Virus record (IMG/VR): IMGVR_UViG_3300017917_001961
Coordinates: 1 to 48,968 of that record
Reading direction: 5' to 3' (one strand)
DNA length: 48,968 nucleotides
DNA from: a virus
In this document: positions 35,001 through 44,507 of the stretch, one piece after another
Position numbering within the stretch: the first letter of the stretch is position 1
How the letters are laid out: every line of letters starts with the position of its first letter
Made by a program: the position numbers and the translations under genes
Notes under the pieces: generated by a model
The model's database searches: none
Seen by the model: the letters and a program-made list of their open reading frames with translations, nothing else
What the model was told of the DNA's origin: nothing

Positions 35001-37171
35001 TAAACGCAGGAGAACATCAGATTTATACAGTAAATGCAATGGCTTGTAGAAGAGTTTCAATTAAAGTAGATGTTAAAAATGTGACAAAAACACAAAAACC
35101 TGCAGAAGTTACTCCACAACAAGACGGGGAGTTTGTTGGTCAAATCGTTCCAAAAACAAAATTGGTCCCACAAATTGAAACTAAAGTAATTCAAAAAGAT
35201 AATATCACTAAAAAAGTATTAAGAGCTCTTTTATCCGAGTGTGATTATTTCGAAACAATTAAAGATGTCAGCCCAATGGTTTATGATAACTTAAAAGATA
35301 AACTTAAGTTTTTCCAACCAGCATTTCATTCGACAACACCTGAAGGATTGAATACAAGATTAACGTTTCTACAACAATGCATGAGACCTGGAGACACCAT
35401 CCCAACAATTAAAACTGTGAATGGTAAATCAACAACAGAATACAATAATGCAGTTAATACTGCGTTTGGTGCACCTCCTGTGTTAATACTTAGAGTTGGT
35501 GATTTTTATAACACAAAGATAATCCCTGAAGGACTACAATTAAGTTATGAAAATTTAGATATAAATCCCGAAGGTATCGGGATTCAACCAATGATTGCTA
35601 ACGTTACACTTAGTTTTAAATTTGTTGGTGGTAGTGGGTTAAAAGAGTCTGTCGATAAATTACAAAACGCATTAACGTTTAATTACTATGCAAATACTGA
35701 AATCTATGATGATAGGGCGGACGCTACAGACGAAAGTTATAAAGTTATTGATAAGGATTTTCTAAATGCAATCGGGGCGATAGCACCTGTCCCAACAGTT
35801 AACCAAACTCAAAACAATAACGGACAAAATAACAATTCAACAATTGGGACAATTAAAACGACTGTAACATCAACAAGTGGGACCACAACAGGTGTTATAT
35901 CGTATAAAGAATTTATGGATAAATTTGTTGCAGGAACTCAAACGTATTTTACAAATATTTTCAATAAAGAATTGGAAGTGTTTACCCAATACAATAATGC
36001 TATGATGCAGAAATGGACTGCCAATAGAAATTATATATTAGGAAATCTTCTTGTTGATAAGGCAACTCAAACAAAAACGACAGTTTTTGGTAAACCAGCA
36101 AAGCTTGAATCATCAATAAATAAAGTATTTGACGATTTAATTGATGATATTGACAGTAAAAAAACACAAACAGAAGATGATTTTATTAAATACATTTCAA
36201 ATAAAAGTCTTGGGTTTGACGGTAGAGTAATTTCTCAATTAAGAACTAACTATATTAATTATGTAAAAAATAAAAAGGGTTCGTATCAAAATACTGTTAC
36301 AAGAATAATACAAGAAACAACTGTTTCGATGCAGAACTACATTCAATTTTTAAGTAGAGCAAACGTTTTACCGTATAATTCGGTTAGTAACAAAGGAACA
36401 GATGGATTACAACAACCAAACGGATTTGTTGTTGCGTATGACATATCAGGAACAACAAAAGTCGGGCCTGCAAATACTGGAGGGCCGACACCAACAAATA
36501 CATTAGAAGAGTTAAAATATGATATACAAAGAATTAATTTAAATGTTAACGACTTTTATAAAATCGTAACAAAATCTAATAATTTTAATTACGGGCCGTC
36601 TAGTTATAATGGTATTTTATTAAGTGGTGCAATTGGTGAAGGAAGAGAACAAAAAGATTTAGACCAAGTAGTTTTTGTACCATTTACAAATAATGTAGAT
36701 AACGGACCATTTACAAGTTTTCCATTCAGAAGAGAATATATGATTTTATCTATGGATGTATTAGATGATGTTAAATATTCTTCGTTTAAAGATGCAATGA
36801 TTGGTAGTATTATTAAAAATAAAGGATTGTTTGGTAATGGTAATACCGATTTATCAGGTGAGTTTGATAAATATTGGAAAGGAGTTGCTAAACCTGCGTT
36901 CGAAAAAGAAAATAATGTTACCAAGACTTTTATGGATAATCTTAAAGATGGTAAATTAAAGAATTATTTAAACTATACTCCATTTTCATCTAAAGATAGA
37001 GAATTTACTTATGAAATTGTAAGTAATACCGCAACAACATATCCAAATCAAAAAATATTGATTAGTAGTCTTAACACAAACTCACAAGGAAAACAACAAG
37101 GCTCTAATTTAACGGAATGGAATGTAGAACAAACTGGAGATGTATATATATCAAAAACAAAACTTAACTAA
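32099..37171 (+). CDS. Giant baseplate protein with OmpA-like domain
   Basis: 1690 residues. The first 350 residues are Pro/Gly/Asn-rich. Residues about 540-710 contain WFPPYGLTFTENTSASWKG and FIGRPEPIYTYNNTSRSGSL, typical of T4-like baseplate and tube-initiator proteins. Residues about 854-992 are OmpA-like: a strand at IIEYNFTALNQMV, a loop with TIAITLQGSASAP, the helix NIKLSERRNDSVVKWF and MACRRVSIKVDV at the end, matching the LSxxRA and NRRV blocks of peptidoglycan-binding domains. The rest includes IANVTLSFKFVGGSGLKES and Thr-rich linkers. The domain may let the baseplate grip peptidoglycan during infection. The stop overlaps the next ATG. Confidence 0.75.
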   Translation: MGNSPLDLVNSEAFRKKLITRNLTPYIKAPNRPTPPTNYEYIQSDTSVQDSPDQLIDEPSFANQLYPLNQYGNDGGYQQVPDPGGLLNTKSNEGQYGFQDAHLIDEGYAAIQDYRPLNAFADTTRVFDSAESFSSLDVVYPDGGRIPNAQPYPAGLVNSSYSSVSILLSDDPQGSNGLLSQDSFIARLGAKTLKKDFLNRIATQIRRDTLGRVNAFNVRSGTDVLNMVTGRVPLIEPNYTITVPSNPIIAATDFALRLAGSTIPVSPIPGSYWDTSINPGQPTTIQQLNNAFKKTATGKFFTRLLGGDKTGSQIMYNNLGGGQKSRLFANIDYNRFKPSYDRTLFDRLGGALVSSTTNNSDYYVGSKTSDPSRVFSPGGDLPVNSYGQEQQSPVYGPQELAQLYEGPSKDVRLGANGPAYSDGGGIEGGFTWVSPKYKGNAGKKVGVGGEISDQDQNFRPSSYNSTESTNRTFRDGSILDDTQRIIESQPQGGRRLQHVGNAIDQVSKVFNDGYKEITKGSRVLSYVGSLGQEVGTEYCRVFAKDVPYLQYNDLQKQDGITTEGRRFSYSVLDKTYNLNIAPNKQEGGQDSSNLIGSDNNAYAKKYMFSIENLAWRTSATAGYSVSDLAICERGPNGGRVMWFPPYGLTFTENTSASWKGNDFIGRPEPIYTYNNTSRSGSLTWKIVVDHPSVLNLVVNRVLNNETNKARIDSILESFFAGCKKYDLYELAKKYYTINPNDLFQIQQAITSKEMSYDQMEYTLKSLNSGKDGTSSTGGAGQPTTQSTQTTVKDFDKYNNYGFYFDNDIPKKNSSVGSFSQYYDQYASPSTKNSYLKLAPTVSQPYNSTPDSVGNFFGNIIEYNFTALNQMVTEMVTFLNNNPDATIAITLQGSASAPAKKDYNIKLSERRNDSVVKWFQSNSGIADAIKAGRFTFKDNVALGESPNVQTTGKNGNGESYECSSAKDSLNAGEHQIYTVNAMACRRVSIKVDVKNVTKTQKPAEVTPQQDGEFVGQIVPKTKLVPQIETKVIQKDNITKKVLRALLSECDYFETIKDVSPMVYDNLKDKLKFFQPAFHSTTPEGLNTRLTFLQQCMRPGDTIPTIKTVNGKSTTEYNNAVNTAFGAPPVLILRVGDFYNTKIIPEGLQLSYENLDINPEGIGIQPMIANVTLSFKFVGGSGLKESVDKLQNALTFNYYANTEIYDDRADATDESYKVIDKDFLNAIGAIAPVPTVNQTQNNNGQNNNSTIGTIKTTVTSTSGTTTGVISYKEFMDKFVAGTQTYFTNIFNKELEVFTQYNNAMMQKWTANRNYILGNLLVDKATQTKTTVFGKPAKLESSINKVFDDLIDDIDSKKTQTEDDFIKYISNKSLGFDGRVISQLRTNYINYVKNKKGSYQNTVTRIIQETTVSMQNYIQFLSRANVLPYNSVSNKGTDGLQQPNGFVVAYDISGTTKVGPANTGGPTPTNTLEELKYDIQRINLNVNDFYKIVTKSNNFNYGPSSYNGILLSGAIGEGREQKDLDQVVFVPFTNNVDNGPFTSFPFRREYMILSMDVLDDVKYSSFKDAMIGSIIKNKGLFGNGNTDLSGEFDKYWKGVAKPAFEKENNVTKTFMDNLKDGKLKNYLNYTPFSSKDREFTYEIVSNTATTYPNQKILISSLNTNSQGKQQGSNLTEWNVEQTGDVYISKTKLN

Positions 37172-37494
37172 TGGCATTTCAATATTGGAATAGATATAGT
37201 GATTTTTTAATAAATGGACAGCAGACAGTTGTCCCATTTGTTCAACTACCACAAAAAACAACAGATAAAGCATACATATATAAAGTTGCTAGAAGTAGAC
37301 TTGATAAAGTATCACAAGAATATTATAACTCGCCATATTTTGGGTGGTTAATATTACAGGCCAATCCGCAATTTGGAGGTCTTGAAAATAACATATATGA
37401 TGGTGCGGTCTTGATTATTCCTTTTCCATTACTACCATCATTACAGGATTATAAAACTTCTTTGCAAAATTATTTCTATTACTATGGCCGATAA
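37171..37494 (+). CDS. 53: Baseplate wedge subunit (gp53-like)
   Basis: 107 residues. YKVARSRLDKVSQEYYNSPY, then FGWLILQANPQFGGLENNIY and GAVLIIPFPLLPSLQDY, follow the LysM-like pattern of T4 gp53 (YRYYGTPLYWWII in that protein). It is shorter than T4 gp53 (196), keeping the wedge-binding core. It overlaps the preceding and the following genes by 1 and 11 nt. Confidence 0.8.
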   Translation: MAFQYWNRYSDFLINGQQTVVPFVQLPQKTTDKAYIYKVARSRLDKVSQEYYNSPYFGWLILQANPQFGGLENNIYDGAVLIIPFPLLPSLQDYKTSLQNYFYYYGR

Positions 37495-40400
37495 CAGACA
37501 AAGACCCGATAATAGTGGTAATGTTTTGGTTGAATCAGATTATCAAAATATTATTATTGTTGACCCAAATAGAACTATCGATGCTTTTGGGAATATTTCA
37601 GAGAGATTGGTAGACCATGAAAATTTGGTGATGTATGCAAATCTTGAGGCTGATGTTGTGCCAAGAACAAAATTGGCGATAGGATTTAGCCCTCAAAATA
37701 CACCAAACAATCCGAATGTCAAAGGACAAACAGTATCAATTGCTAAAATAAATTTTCTAAGACCAACCGAAGGAAATTATTTATCTACAGGTTATTATGA
37801 TGAGTTGACAGGTAAGAACAGTCCGAATATGAAAGGACAAAATCAACTTAAACAAGAGTTAGTATTACCAAATAAGGAAGGTAGTAGTGCTTATTGGAAC
37901 ATGACAACAAACGCCGAAGGTGGTAAAACTGTCGATGACGGATTGTTAGGTATTACCAGTATTAGAGTAACAACAAACACATCATTTATACCTACCGTTG
38001 AGGTTGAAATGGAAGACATTCAAGGAAGAGCGCTATTTCAACTAGGGGATAATTCACCATATGCCGCATTTTTTAATATGCCATATTGTCCATTCTACCT
38101 AACACTGAAAGGATATTTTGGACAAGCAATAAGGTATCAACTTAATATTAAAAATTTTAATGCAAGATTTAATTCTTTTAGCGGTAACTATTCAATCACT
38201 GTACAATTTGTTGGATATAAATTTAATATATTAAATGAAATATCTGTCGCACATTTATTGGCAGCCCCACACATGTATGGGCAGAGGTATAGTGTTACAA
38301 CATCACCAACCGCAGAATCACCAAATAATTCACAGTCGACAAAAACCAACGATAAACAAAATGTTGGAGTATCAACAATTGGGGATAATAATATTGTGAC
38401 CTCGATGGCATCCGAAAAAGGATACCAAAAAATTGTTGAAGTTTATAGTGAATATAAGGCAAAAGGTCTTATACCTAAAAATTTTCCTGAATTAACTTTA
38501 GTTCAGTTAATGAATAAACTTAGAATATTTGAACAATCAATAGCTTCTACGTGGCCAGAAGTTGATTTGGAACCATTAACAAATATTAAGACATATAAAA
38601 AATCTTTGAATGAATATTTTAATGAAGTTATGGGAGGACAAAGTTCTTGGTTTAACACATATTTGAACCCAAAGCCGATTGTTTTAAATAATGGTCATGA
38701 GGTTTTTACATATAAACAAAATTTAGATGAAACAGCTAAAAGTGCGGCTAAGGCGACTTTAGCTAAAATAATTACCGATAATAATAAGATTTTAGCTGAG
38801 AATGCAACTTTAGGTGATAAAGGAACTACACCAATAATTAATAATATAAAATACGAGACATTAGAAACAACCGTTGAGGGTAATCAAATAGATTGGGAAA
38901 AAACTATAATTGCACAAACAAATCAATTAGTACCAACACTTGATGATATTGAAAAATTTAAAATTGGATTATCCGACTTTTTAAAAGTTAAGTTAGAAAC
39001 AATTAATGGTCAAACAACATTAGTAAAACCAACTTTTTTTATATTTAACTCAATTCATGAAAAAAGATTTCAAAACTCGGCATCTCAAATGGAGGCTGAG
39101 GCCAATAGAAAATTATCAGAATATGAATCAGCATTATCTGCAAAATTAGCGGCAAAACTTGAAGATAAAGCTAGCGGACTCGGATTTAAACCAACGGTTA
39201 GAAATATTATTGCGGTTATCATGGCATCTGCCGAAGGATTTATTAGATTATTAGATGATGTTCATAGTAAGGCGTGGGAAGTAAAGTATGATCCAATTAG
39301 AAAATTAGCAATACAAAACAATACCGCATCTATACCAAGTTCCGATGTTGTAAAAATTGCACCTTATGCGGGAAATGCTGCATTTTTAAACCAAGGTATT
39401 GATACATCACAAGACCCTGTTTATCCATGGCCTCAATTTTTTGTTGAAGATTTGCAAGATGCTAAAGGTAGATTTCAATTAAAATACCCCGCAGACCCAT
39501 CAGTTGTTAGATTTACTCAAGGATGGGATTTTGTTAAATGGCCTGAAGTGGAATTTGTTGAAGAATATATGAGAGGATTGAATGCAAAATTTATAGCACC
39601 TTTAGCTGCACCTCCATTAGATAGTGATCAAGTTACAAATATCATTAATATAAATGCGATAGAATATCCTGAGGCCGGTATTGCCTATGTTAATAAAGAA
39701 GAAATAAAATTTTTCTATGAGATATGGGAAAGACAATTTTTAACATCTCATTATTCGGGATTTAATAGGGTTAATGGAGATGCTAATCTAACTAATCAAA
39801 TTCTTAATTTAAATGTTGAAGCAGAAGCACAAAATATCACAAATAGTTTAGGTGTTAGCTCACCTTACATTACGTCAAAATTAAAAACATTATTGTTAAA
39901 TTCAACAACGTATCCCGCATTTTTGAATGAGATTTCTAATTTTGGTACAGGTAAAGCGTATCAAGATTACATTAGAGACTTTTTTATTACGCCATATATT
40001 AGAAGTTTAGTTGACAACCCTTTTAGTATTTTGAGTGTTAATGATATTGGAAAAATTCCACAGAATAGTCCAAAATCGGAAGGACTTGCACAGCTTGTAA
40101 AGAGCTCACCGAATGAACCATTAATTGTTGATACATATCCATTTACTGTACCTATTTGGAATTCTAATAATTTAAGTTTAGCGAGTAAAAGTACAGGTAA
40201 TGATGTTTATAATACATCACCAGTTTTACAAATTTTTAAAGAAAGAAATGTCGTTTCAAATTTTAATGACATTTACAACTATTCAGTTAATAGACCTGTT
40301 ACAAATTTCTCATACTTAAATGTTAGTGTACCAACGGTTGCTACCGCACCAACAACTGCAACCGAAACTTTATATACTTTTTATTTTAATAGAACACCTA

Positions 40401-43400
40401 ATAAGTTTGTACCAACAGAAGGGTATTTACAAAATGTACCACCAGTAGTTAATTCATTACCTGAAAAAGTAACAACATCAATATTAAACACACCATATTT
40501 TATTAATGCAATTCAAAACGGTGTTTATAATGAAAGAAAAGACGATGCATATCCTTATATTCAGGCCGCCTATTTGTTTTTAAATTCATTACCTCTTGCG
40601 TCTTTAAGGGAAAGATATAAGACAAATGGTGGATTGGATGATTTACCTTACATCGCTTCGTGTCTTAAAAAATTTGGCGCAATACATAAAATGCCTTACG
40701 CTTGGGTTCTAAAGTTCGGTTCTATATGGCACAGATATAAAAAATATAAAGAGTCAAATGTCGATATACTATCAACAGCATGGACTAACTACGATTATAC
40801 TTCAAACTATAGTCCAATAACAAAGTCAACGTCAGAAACATATAGTTTTACACAGAACAATGCTTCTTATAATATTACTCTACAAAGTGTCACACCTGAT
40901 TTAATTAATATTCAACCAGGGTTTTATCCTAAAACTATTAATGACTTTAACTATTTTTATAACGGATATGATTTGTATATTAACTATACTAATGAAGAGA
41001 TACAGAAAAGTGTTAATAGAGGTATGAGAGTTTTTAATTTAGGCGATTCCAATATCACTTTAGTTAAACAAAACGGAGTTAATTTAAATGTCACACCATA
41101 TTCAGTTTTAATACCTGAAAAAATTCTTAATTCAACAACGGGACAGGATAATTGTCCTCCTGCGAATAATTCAAAACTCGCACCTTATTTTATAGTACCA
41201 TCATTTGGTTCTAACATAAATCAAACAAGTGTTGAGTGTATTAATAATGGTTCAACAGTCGTTGATTTAACAAACAACAAACAAATGTATAATGGTAGTG
41301 TTAGACTCCTTTGGGCGGCACCTAACTACGGATATTTTGATAATACACAATCAAGACTTCCGCAACCAGACGCATATATGAATTTCATTAATCCGACAAC
41401 AACATCTCAATCTCCAATGCATCTTTTAAGTGGAGACACTTATTCTAAGATTGAAGAAGTATTTTCTGTATTTGAGAAGAGTATTTTAGACCAATTTGAA
41501 GACGCCTTTTTGAAATTTTCAAAACCAGCAACTAATATTGATTTAGGGAACCAAACATTTGGTATTGGGGTTGTTCCTTCAGATATTGATAAGAACTTTA
41601 AGAATTTCCAATTACTTATGAGGTCTTTAATGGTTGTAAATCCTGGCGATTCGGTAACCACTAACCAAGGGTATTACAATACTATTATGACACAACAACT
41701 TGGGACTTTTTCAAATGGTATAAAATCTTTTATGGAGTATGATGTGATATTAAGATACGGAAATCCATCTAACTATAGGAGAAGGGTATTTGATTCATTC
41801 TTATCTTGGGGACGTACCGCACAGGCGGTAACAGACCCAATTAATTTTGAACCATATGTAAAAAATTCATTACCATCTAAAGGAGGTATTACAACATTAA
41901 GCCAATCAAAACAAGTATACCCTAATGAGTGGAGAGCGTTAGAGCTTGAGGTAGGGTTTTCAACTATTAGTGGATTAGAATATACAAGTAATGGTTCATA
42001 TATTACCGATTTTTTTATTGATAATAATATTAAGTTCAGTACTTCAAACATTACATTATGTGCACCATTAATTAAAATGTATGCAACACAAAAACAACAG
42101 AATATTAAATTAAATAACAATTCATTTGTCACAGCATTAGGGTCATATATCGAGGGAATGAATACGTTACAAAATAATTTTTTAAATACTGTAATGGTAA
42201 GAGTACAAAAAGATTTACCATATCAACAACAATTACCTGAAAAAACATTACAGACAATTATTGATGGTAATCAAAGTAAGATCGAGAATTATGAGGTGTT
42301 CAAAGCGTTAAATGATAAATGGATTGCAGGTTCTGATTATAAAGAAAAAACATTATTTGAAGACATCATGTTTTTAGATAGGGCATCTAGAAATATTGGT
42401 GATAAAATTTTATTAGATATTTTTGATTTACAAAATATGATTAATGAAAATGCACTTAATATGCAAATGAGTGTGTTTACGTTGATTAGTGGAATATTAA
42501 TTAAGAATAATTTTAATGTGATGCCACTACCGGCTTATACCAATTTTTATAATGTACAAGATGTTAGTGGGTTAAGTAATAGAAAGGCGGAAGGTTCTTT
42601 GGAGTTTGCTAATAATATGTGGGGGACATTCTTAGATGTAGACTATAGAGCATCAGGCCCGAAATTAGTTTGTTTTTATGTTGGATTACCTTCAGCTTAT
42701 TTGGATTTACCTAAAGGTAATTTTAGATTTAGAAATGATGGTTTTGATATTCATAGGGCGTCTGAATGTCCGTTAATTGAAAATTTACAAGGTAAAACGG
42801 ATTTCGCACTATCAAATAGATGTGTTGGATTTAATGTTGATATTGGTATAAGAAATCAAAATATATTCTATTCATTTGCCGTGGATATGAATACAGGCAA
42901 AGCTACCTCAGAATCAATACAGGCTCAAGTTGATATGGTAGACCAAGCAAATGGTAGGAATGTAACAACACAAAATAATAGTTTATATAATTTATATAAA
43001 CGTATGAGTTACACTTGTAATGTTACTTGTCTGGGTAATGCTCTAATACAACCAACAATGTATTTTAATTTGAGACACGTACCAATGTTTTACGGACCTT
43101 ACATGATAACTGATGTTACACATACAATAACTGCAGGTAACTTCCAAACCAACTTTGTTGGAATTAGACAAGGGTTTTATGATTTACCAACAATTGATAA
43201 ATTTTTACAAAGCATCAATCAAAATTTATTAAGTAAGATAGAGGCATTAGTTGTGACTAAGAAAGACACACCAGCAAATACATCAACCACAAATAATGCC
43301 AAGAGTGCGAATATACAACAATCCGCAGGTAGTAGTAAGGCCGCTGAAAATAGTTGTAGAGCAAACCTATCGCCAACTTATTCTATATTCTCAGAAGCAC

Positions 43401-44239
43401 CTGCTCGTAGCGATAAATTAACACCTAAACAATTGAAGGACTTGATTGTTTCTAAAACAAAGAATAAAGAACTTCAAACTATAATTTATTGTTATTGTTA
43501 CATTAGAACATTTAAAGATAATGTGTTCTATGCAAATAATTCAAATTTTGCAACAATAACATTAAACGCGAATTACGACCCATTAACAACTATGTTAGTA
43601 CCAACATATTCTTGTATGAAGATTGGAACCACATCAACAAAAGAGGTCTCACAACCTATCGCCCATTTTGAAAGTAATTCAACATTTATGGACTTTATGG
43701 TTGCAAAATTAAAGGATAGAGTTAGTCAAATATTAGAACCATCTATGGGATTAGCTAGATTTTATGCTTGCTTCTTCCCAACAGATAATATATCTGTAGA
43801 GTATTATAATTCGCATGTTAATGAATTTACAAAACTTAAAGAAACCTTAACAAATGCAATTATTTCTGCGGAAAGTGTGGGGCTTTATAATTTTGTTAAT
43901 CCTAAAACATCACCACTACCACCTAACGTAACTCCAACACCGGCACAATCTACGATTGTTGTATGTCCACCACCAACAATAACATCATTTACTCCTAAAT
44001 CAGGGAAAGTTGGTACAATAGTCACTGTTAATGGGTCTGGATTAGATTTTACAACATCTGCAAAAATAAACGGAGCCCCTGTACCTGTTCAAGGATTGAC
44101 AGTTATTGGAGACAATCAAATTAAAATATCAGTACCATCAGGAATATTAGCGGCAAATAATCCTGGTTTAATTGAAATAACAACATCACATGGTGTTGTA
44201 ACAAGCGGAGTAAACAATAAGTTCACCGTAATACCATGA
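37484..44239 (+). CDS. Giant baseplate hub-like protein with C-terminal IPT/TIG domain
   Basis: 2251 residues, the longest gene here. The N-terminal 290 residues include YCPFYLTLKGYFGQAIRYQL and ARFNSFSGNYSITVQFVGYK, typical of T4-type hub/wedge proteins. The middle is long, mixed and unassigned. Near residue 1870, YFNLRHVPMFYGPYMITDVT and ITAGNFQTNFVGIRQGFYDL resemble the end of a gp27/VgrG-like ring domain. Residues about 1960-2140 form a cysteine-containing helical domain. From about 2160, ITSFTPKSGKVGTIVTVNGS to the end is a clear IPT/TIG immunoglobulin-like domain. It probably forms much of the central baseplate. No enzyme motif could be confirmed. Confidence 0.7.
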   Translation: MADNRQRPDNSGNVLVESDYQNIIIVDPNRTIDAFGNISERLVDHENLVMYANLEADVVPRTKLAIGFSPQNTPNNPNVKGQTVSIAKINFLRPTEGNYLSTGYYDELTGKNSPNMKGQNQLKQELVLPNKEGSSAYWNMTTNAEGGKTVDDGLLGITSIRVTTNTSFIPTVEVEMEDIQGRALFQLGDNSPYAAFFNMPYCPFYLTLKGYFGQAIRYQLNIKNFNARFNSFSGNYSITVQFVGYKFNILNEISVAHLLAAPHMYGQRYSVTTSPTAESPNNSQSTKTNDKQNVGVSTIGDNNIVTSMASEKGYQKIVEVYSEYKAKGLIPKNFPELTLVQLMNKLRIFEQSIASTWPEVDLEPLTNIKTYKKSLNEYFNEVMGGQSSWFNTYLNPKPIVLNNGHEVFTYKQNLDETAKSAAKATLAKIITDNNKILAENATLGDKGTTPIINNIKYETLETTVEGNQIDWEKTIIAQTNQLVPTLDDIEKFKIGLSDFLKVKLETINGQTTLVKPTFFIFNSIHEKRFQNSASQMEAEANRKLSEYESALSAKLAAKLEDKASGLGFKPTVRNIIAVIMASAEGFIRLLDDVHSKAWEVKYDPIRKLAIQNNTASIPSSDVVKIAPYAGNAAFLNQGIDTSQDPVYPWPQFFVEDLQDAKGRFQLKYPADPSVVRFTQGWDFVKWPEVEFVEEYMRGLNAKFIAPLAAPPLDSDQVTNIININAIEYPEAGIAYVNKEEIKFFYEIWERQFLTSHYSGFNRVNGDANLTNQILNLNVEAEAQNITNSLGVSSPYITSKLKTLLLNSTTYPAFLNEISNFGTGKAYQDYIRDFFITPYIRSLVDNPFSILSVNDIGKIPQNSPKSEGLAQLVKSSPNEPLIVDTYPFTVPIWNSNNLSLASKSTGNDVYNTSPVLQIFKERNVVSNFNDIYNYSVNRPVTNFSYLNVSVPTVATAPTTATETLYTFYFNRTPNKFVPTEGYLQNVPPVVNSLPEKVTTSILNTPYFINAIQNGVYNERKDDAYPYIQAAYLFLNSLPLASLRERYKTNGGLDDLPYIASCLKKFGAIHKMPYAWVLKFGSIWHRYKKYKESNVDILSTAWTNYDYTSNYSPITKSTSETYSFTQNNASYNITLQSVTPDLINIQPGFYPKTINDFNYFYNGYDLYINYTNEEIQKSVNRGMRVFNLGDSNITLVKQNGVNLNVTPYSVLIPEKILNSTTGQDNCPPANNSKLAPYFIVPSFGSNINQTSVECINNGSTVVDLTNNKQMYNGSVRLLWAAPNYGYFDNTQSRLPQPDAYMNFINPTTTSQSPMHLLSGDTYSKIEEVFSVFEKSILDQFEDAFLKFSKPATNIDLGNQTFGIGVVPSDIDKNFKNFQLLMRSLMVVNPGDSVTTNQGYYNTIMTQQLGTFSNGIKSFMEYDVILRYGNPSNYRRRVFDSFLSWGRTAQAVTDPINFEPYVKNSLPSKGGITTLSQSKQVYPNEWRALELEVGFSTISGLEYTSNGSYITDFFIDNNIKFSTSNITLCAPLIKMYATQKQQNIKLNNNSFVTALGSYIEGMNTLQNNFLNTVMVRVQKDLPYQQQLPEKTLQTIIDGNQSKIENYEVFKALNDKWIAGSDYKEKTLFEDIMFLDRASRNIGDKILLDIFDLQNMINENALNMQMSVFTLISGILIKNNFNVMPLPAYTNFYNVQDVSGLSNRKAEGSLEFANNMWGTFLDVDYRASGPKLVCFYVGLPSAYLDLPKGNFRFRNDGFDIHRASECPLIENLQGKTDFALSNRCVGFNVDIGIRNQNIFYSFAVDMNTGKATSESIQAQVDMVDQANGRNVTTQNNSLYNLYKRMSYTCNVTCLGNALIQPTMYFNLRHVPMFYGPYMITDVTHTITAGNFQTNFVGIRQGFYDLPTIDKFLQSINQNLLSKIEALVVTKKDTPANTSTTNNAKSANIQQSAGSSKAAENSCRANLSPTYSIFSEAPARSDKLTPKQLKDLIVSKTKNKELQTIIYCYCYIRTFKDNVFYANNSNFATITLNANYDPLTTMLVPTYSCMKIGTTSTKEVSQPIAHFESNSTFMDFMVAKLKDRVSQILEPSMGLARFYACFFPTDNISVEYYNSHVNEFTKLKETLTNAIISAESVGLYNFVNPKTSPLPPNVTPTPAQSTIVVCPPPTITSFTPKSGKVGTIVTVNGSGLDFTTSAKINGAPVPVQGLTVIGDNQIKISVPSGILAANNPGLIEITTSHGVVTSGVNNKFTVIP

Positions 44240-44257
44240 TATTTGTAAGTGAATGTA

Positions 44258-44267
44258 TATTTATATA
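44258..44267 (+). promoter_or_regulatory. TATTTATATA motif before the 44279 gene
   Basis: TATTTATATA lies 11 nt before the ATG at 44279. Confidence 0.4.
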
Positions 44268-44278
44268 AAAAGATTTTT

Positions 44279-44503
44279 ATGGATTTAAAATCAACATTGA
44301 ATAATTACCTTGGAAAATCTACAAGATATTCTGAGGAAGATAACGGAGACGGTACTAAACAAGTTTGTGATTTAGATACTGGCGATTGTTACACGGTTAG
44401 AGAAAGAGACGGACTTATTGAAAGAGCCGGACACCAAACAACTATAAATAGAAAGGTTAGAGTTGAGACTGCCAAAGGAATAAAAACACTTTTAAACGGA
44501 TAA
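44279..44503 (+). CDS. Small protein of unknown function
   Basis: 74 residues from the ATG at 44279, chosen over the in-frame ATG at 44249 because the latter lies upstream of the motif at 44258. Contains STRYSEEDNGDGTKQVCDLD and a CYTVRERDG segment. Two cysteines; short and hydrophilic. No family recognised. It is co-directional with the next gene, 4 nt away. Confidence 0.55.
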   Translation: MDLKSTLNNYLGKSTRYSEEDNGDGTKQVCDLDTGDCYTVRERDGLIERAGHQTTINRKVRVETAKGIKTLLNG

Positions 44504-44507
44504 TAAA

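Noticed and set aside
36604-36924. Reverse-strand open frames inside the large baseplate genes (for example 33307-33630, 36604-36924, 41773-42132).
   Set aside because: They lie wholly within well-supported plus-strand genes and show no recognisable protein features or upstream signals.
43380-43900. A lysozyme or glucosaminidase domain in the 2251-residue hub protein, as in T4 gp5.
   Set aside because: The Cys-containing helical region has no catalytic Glu/Asp pattern I could defend.
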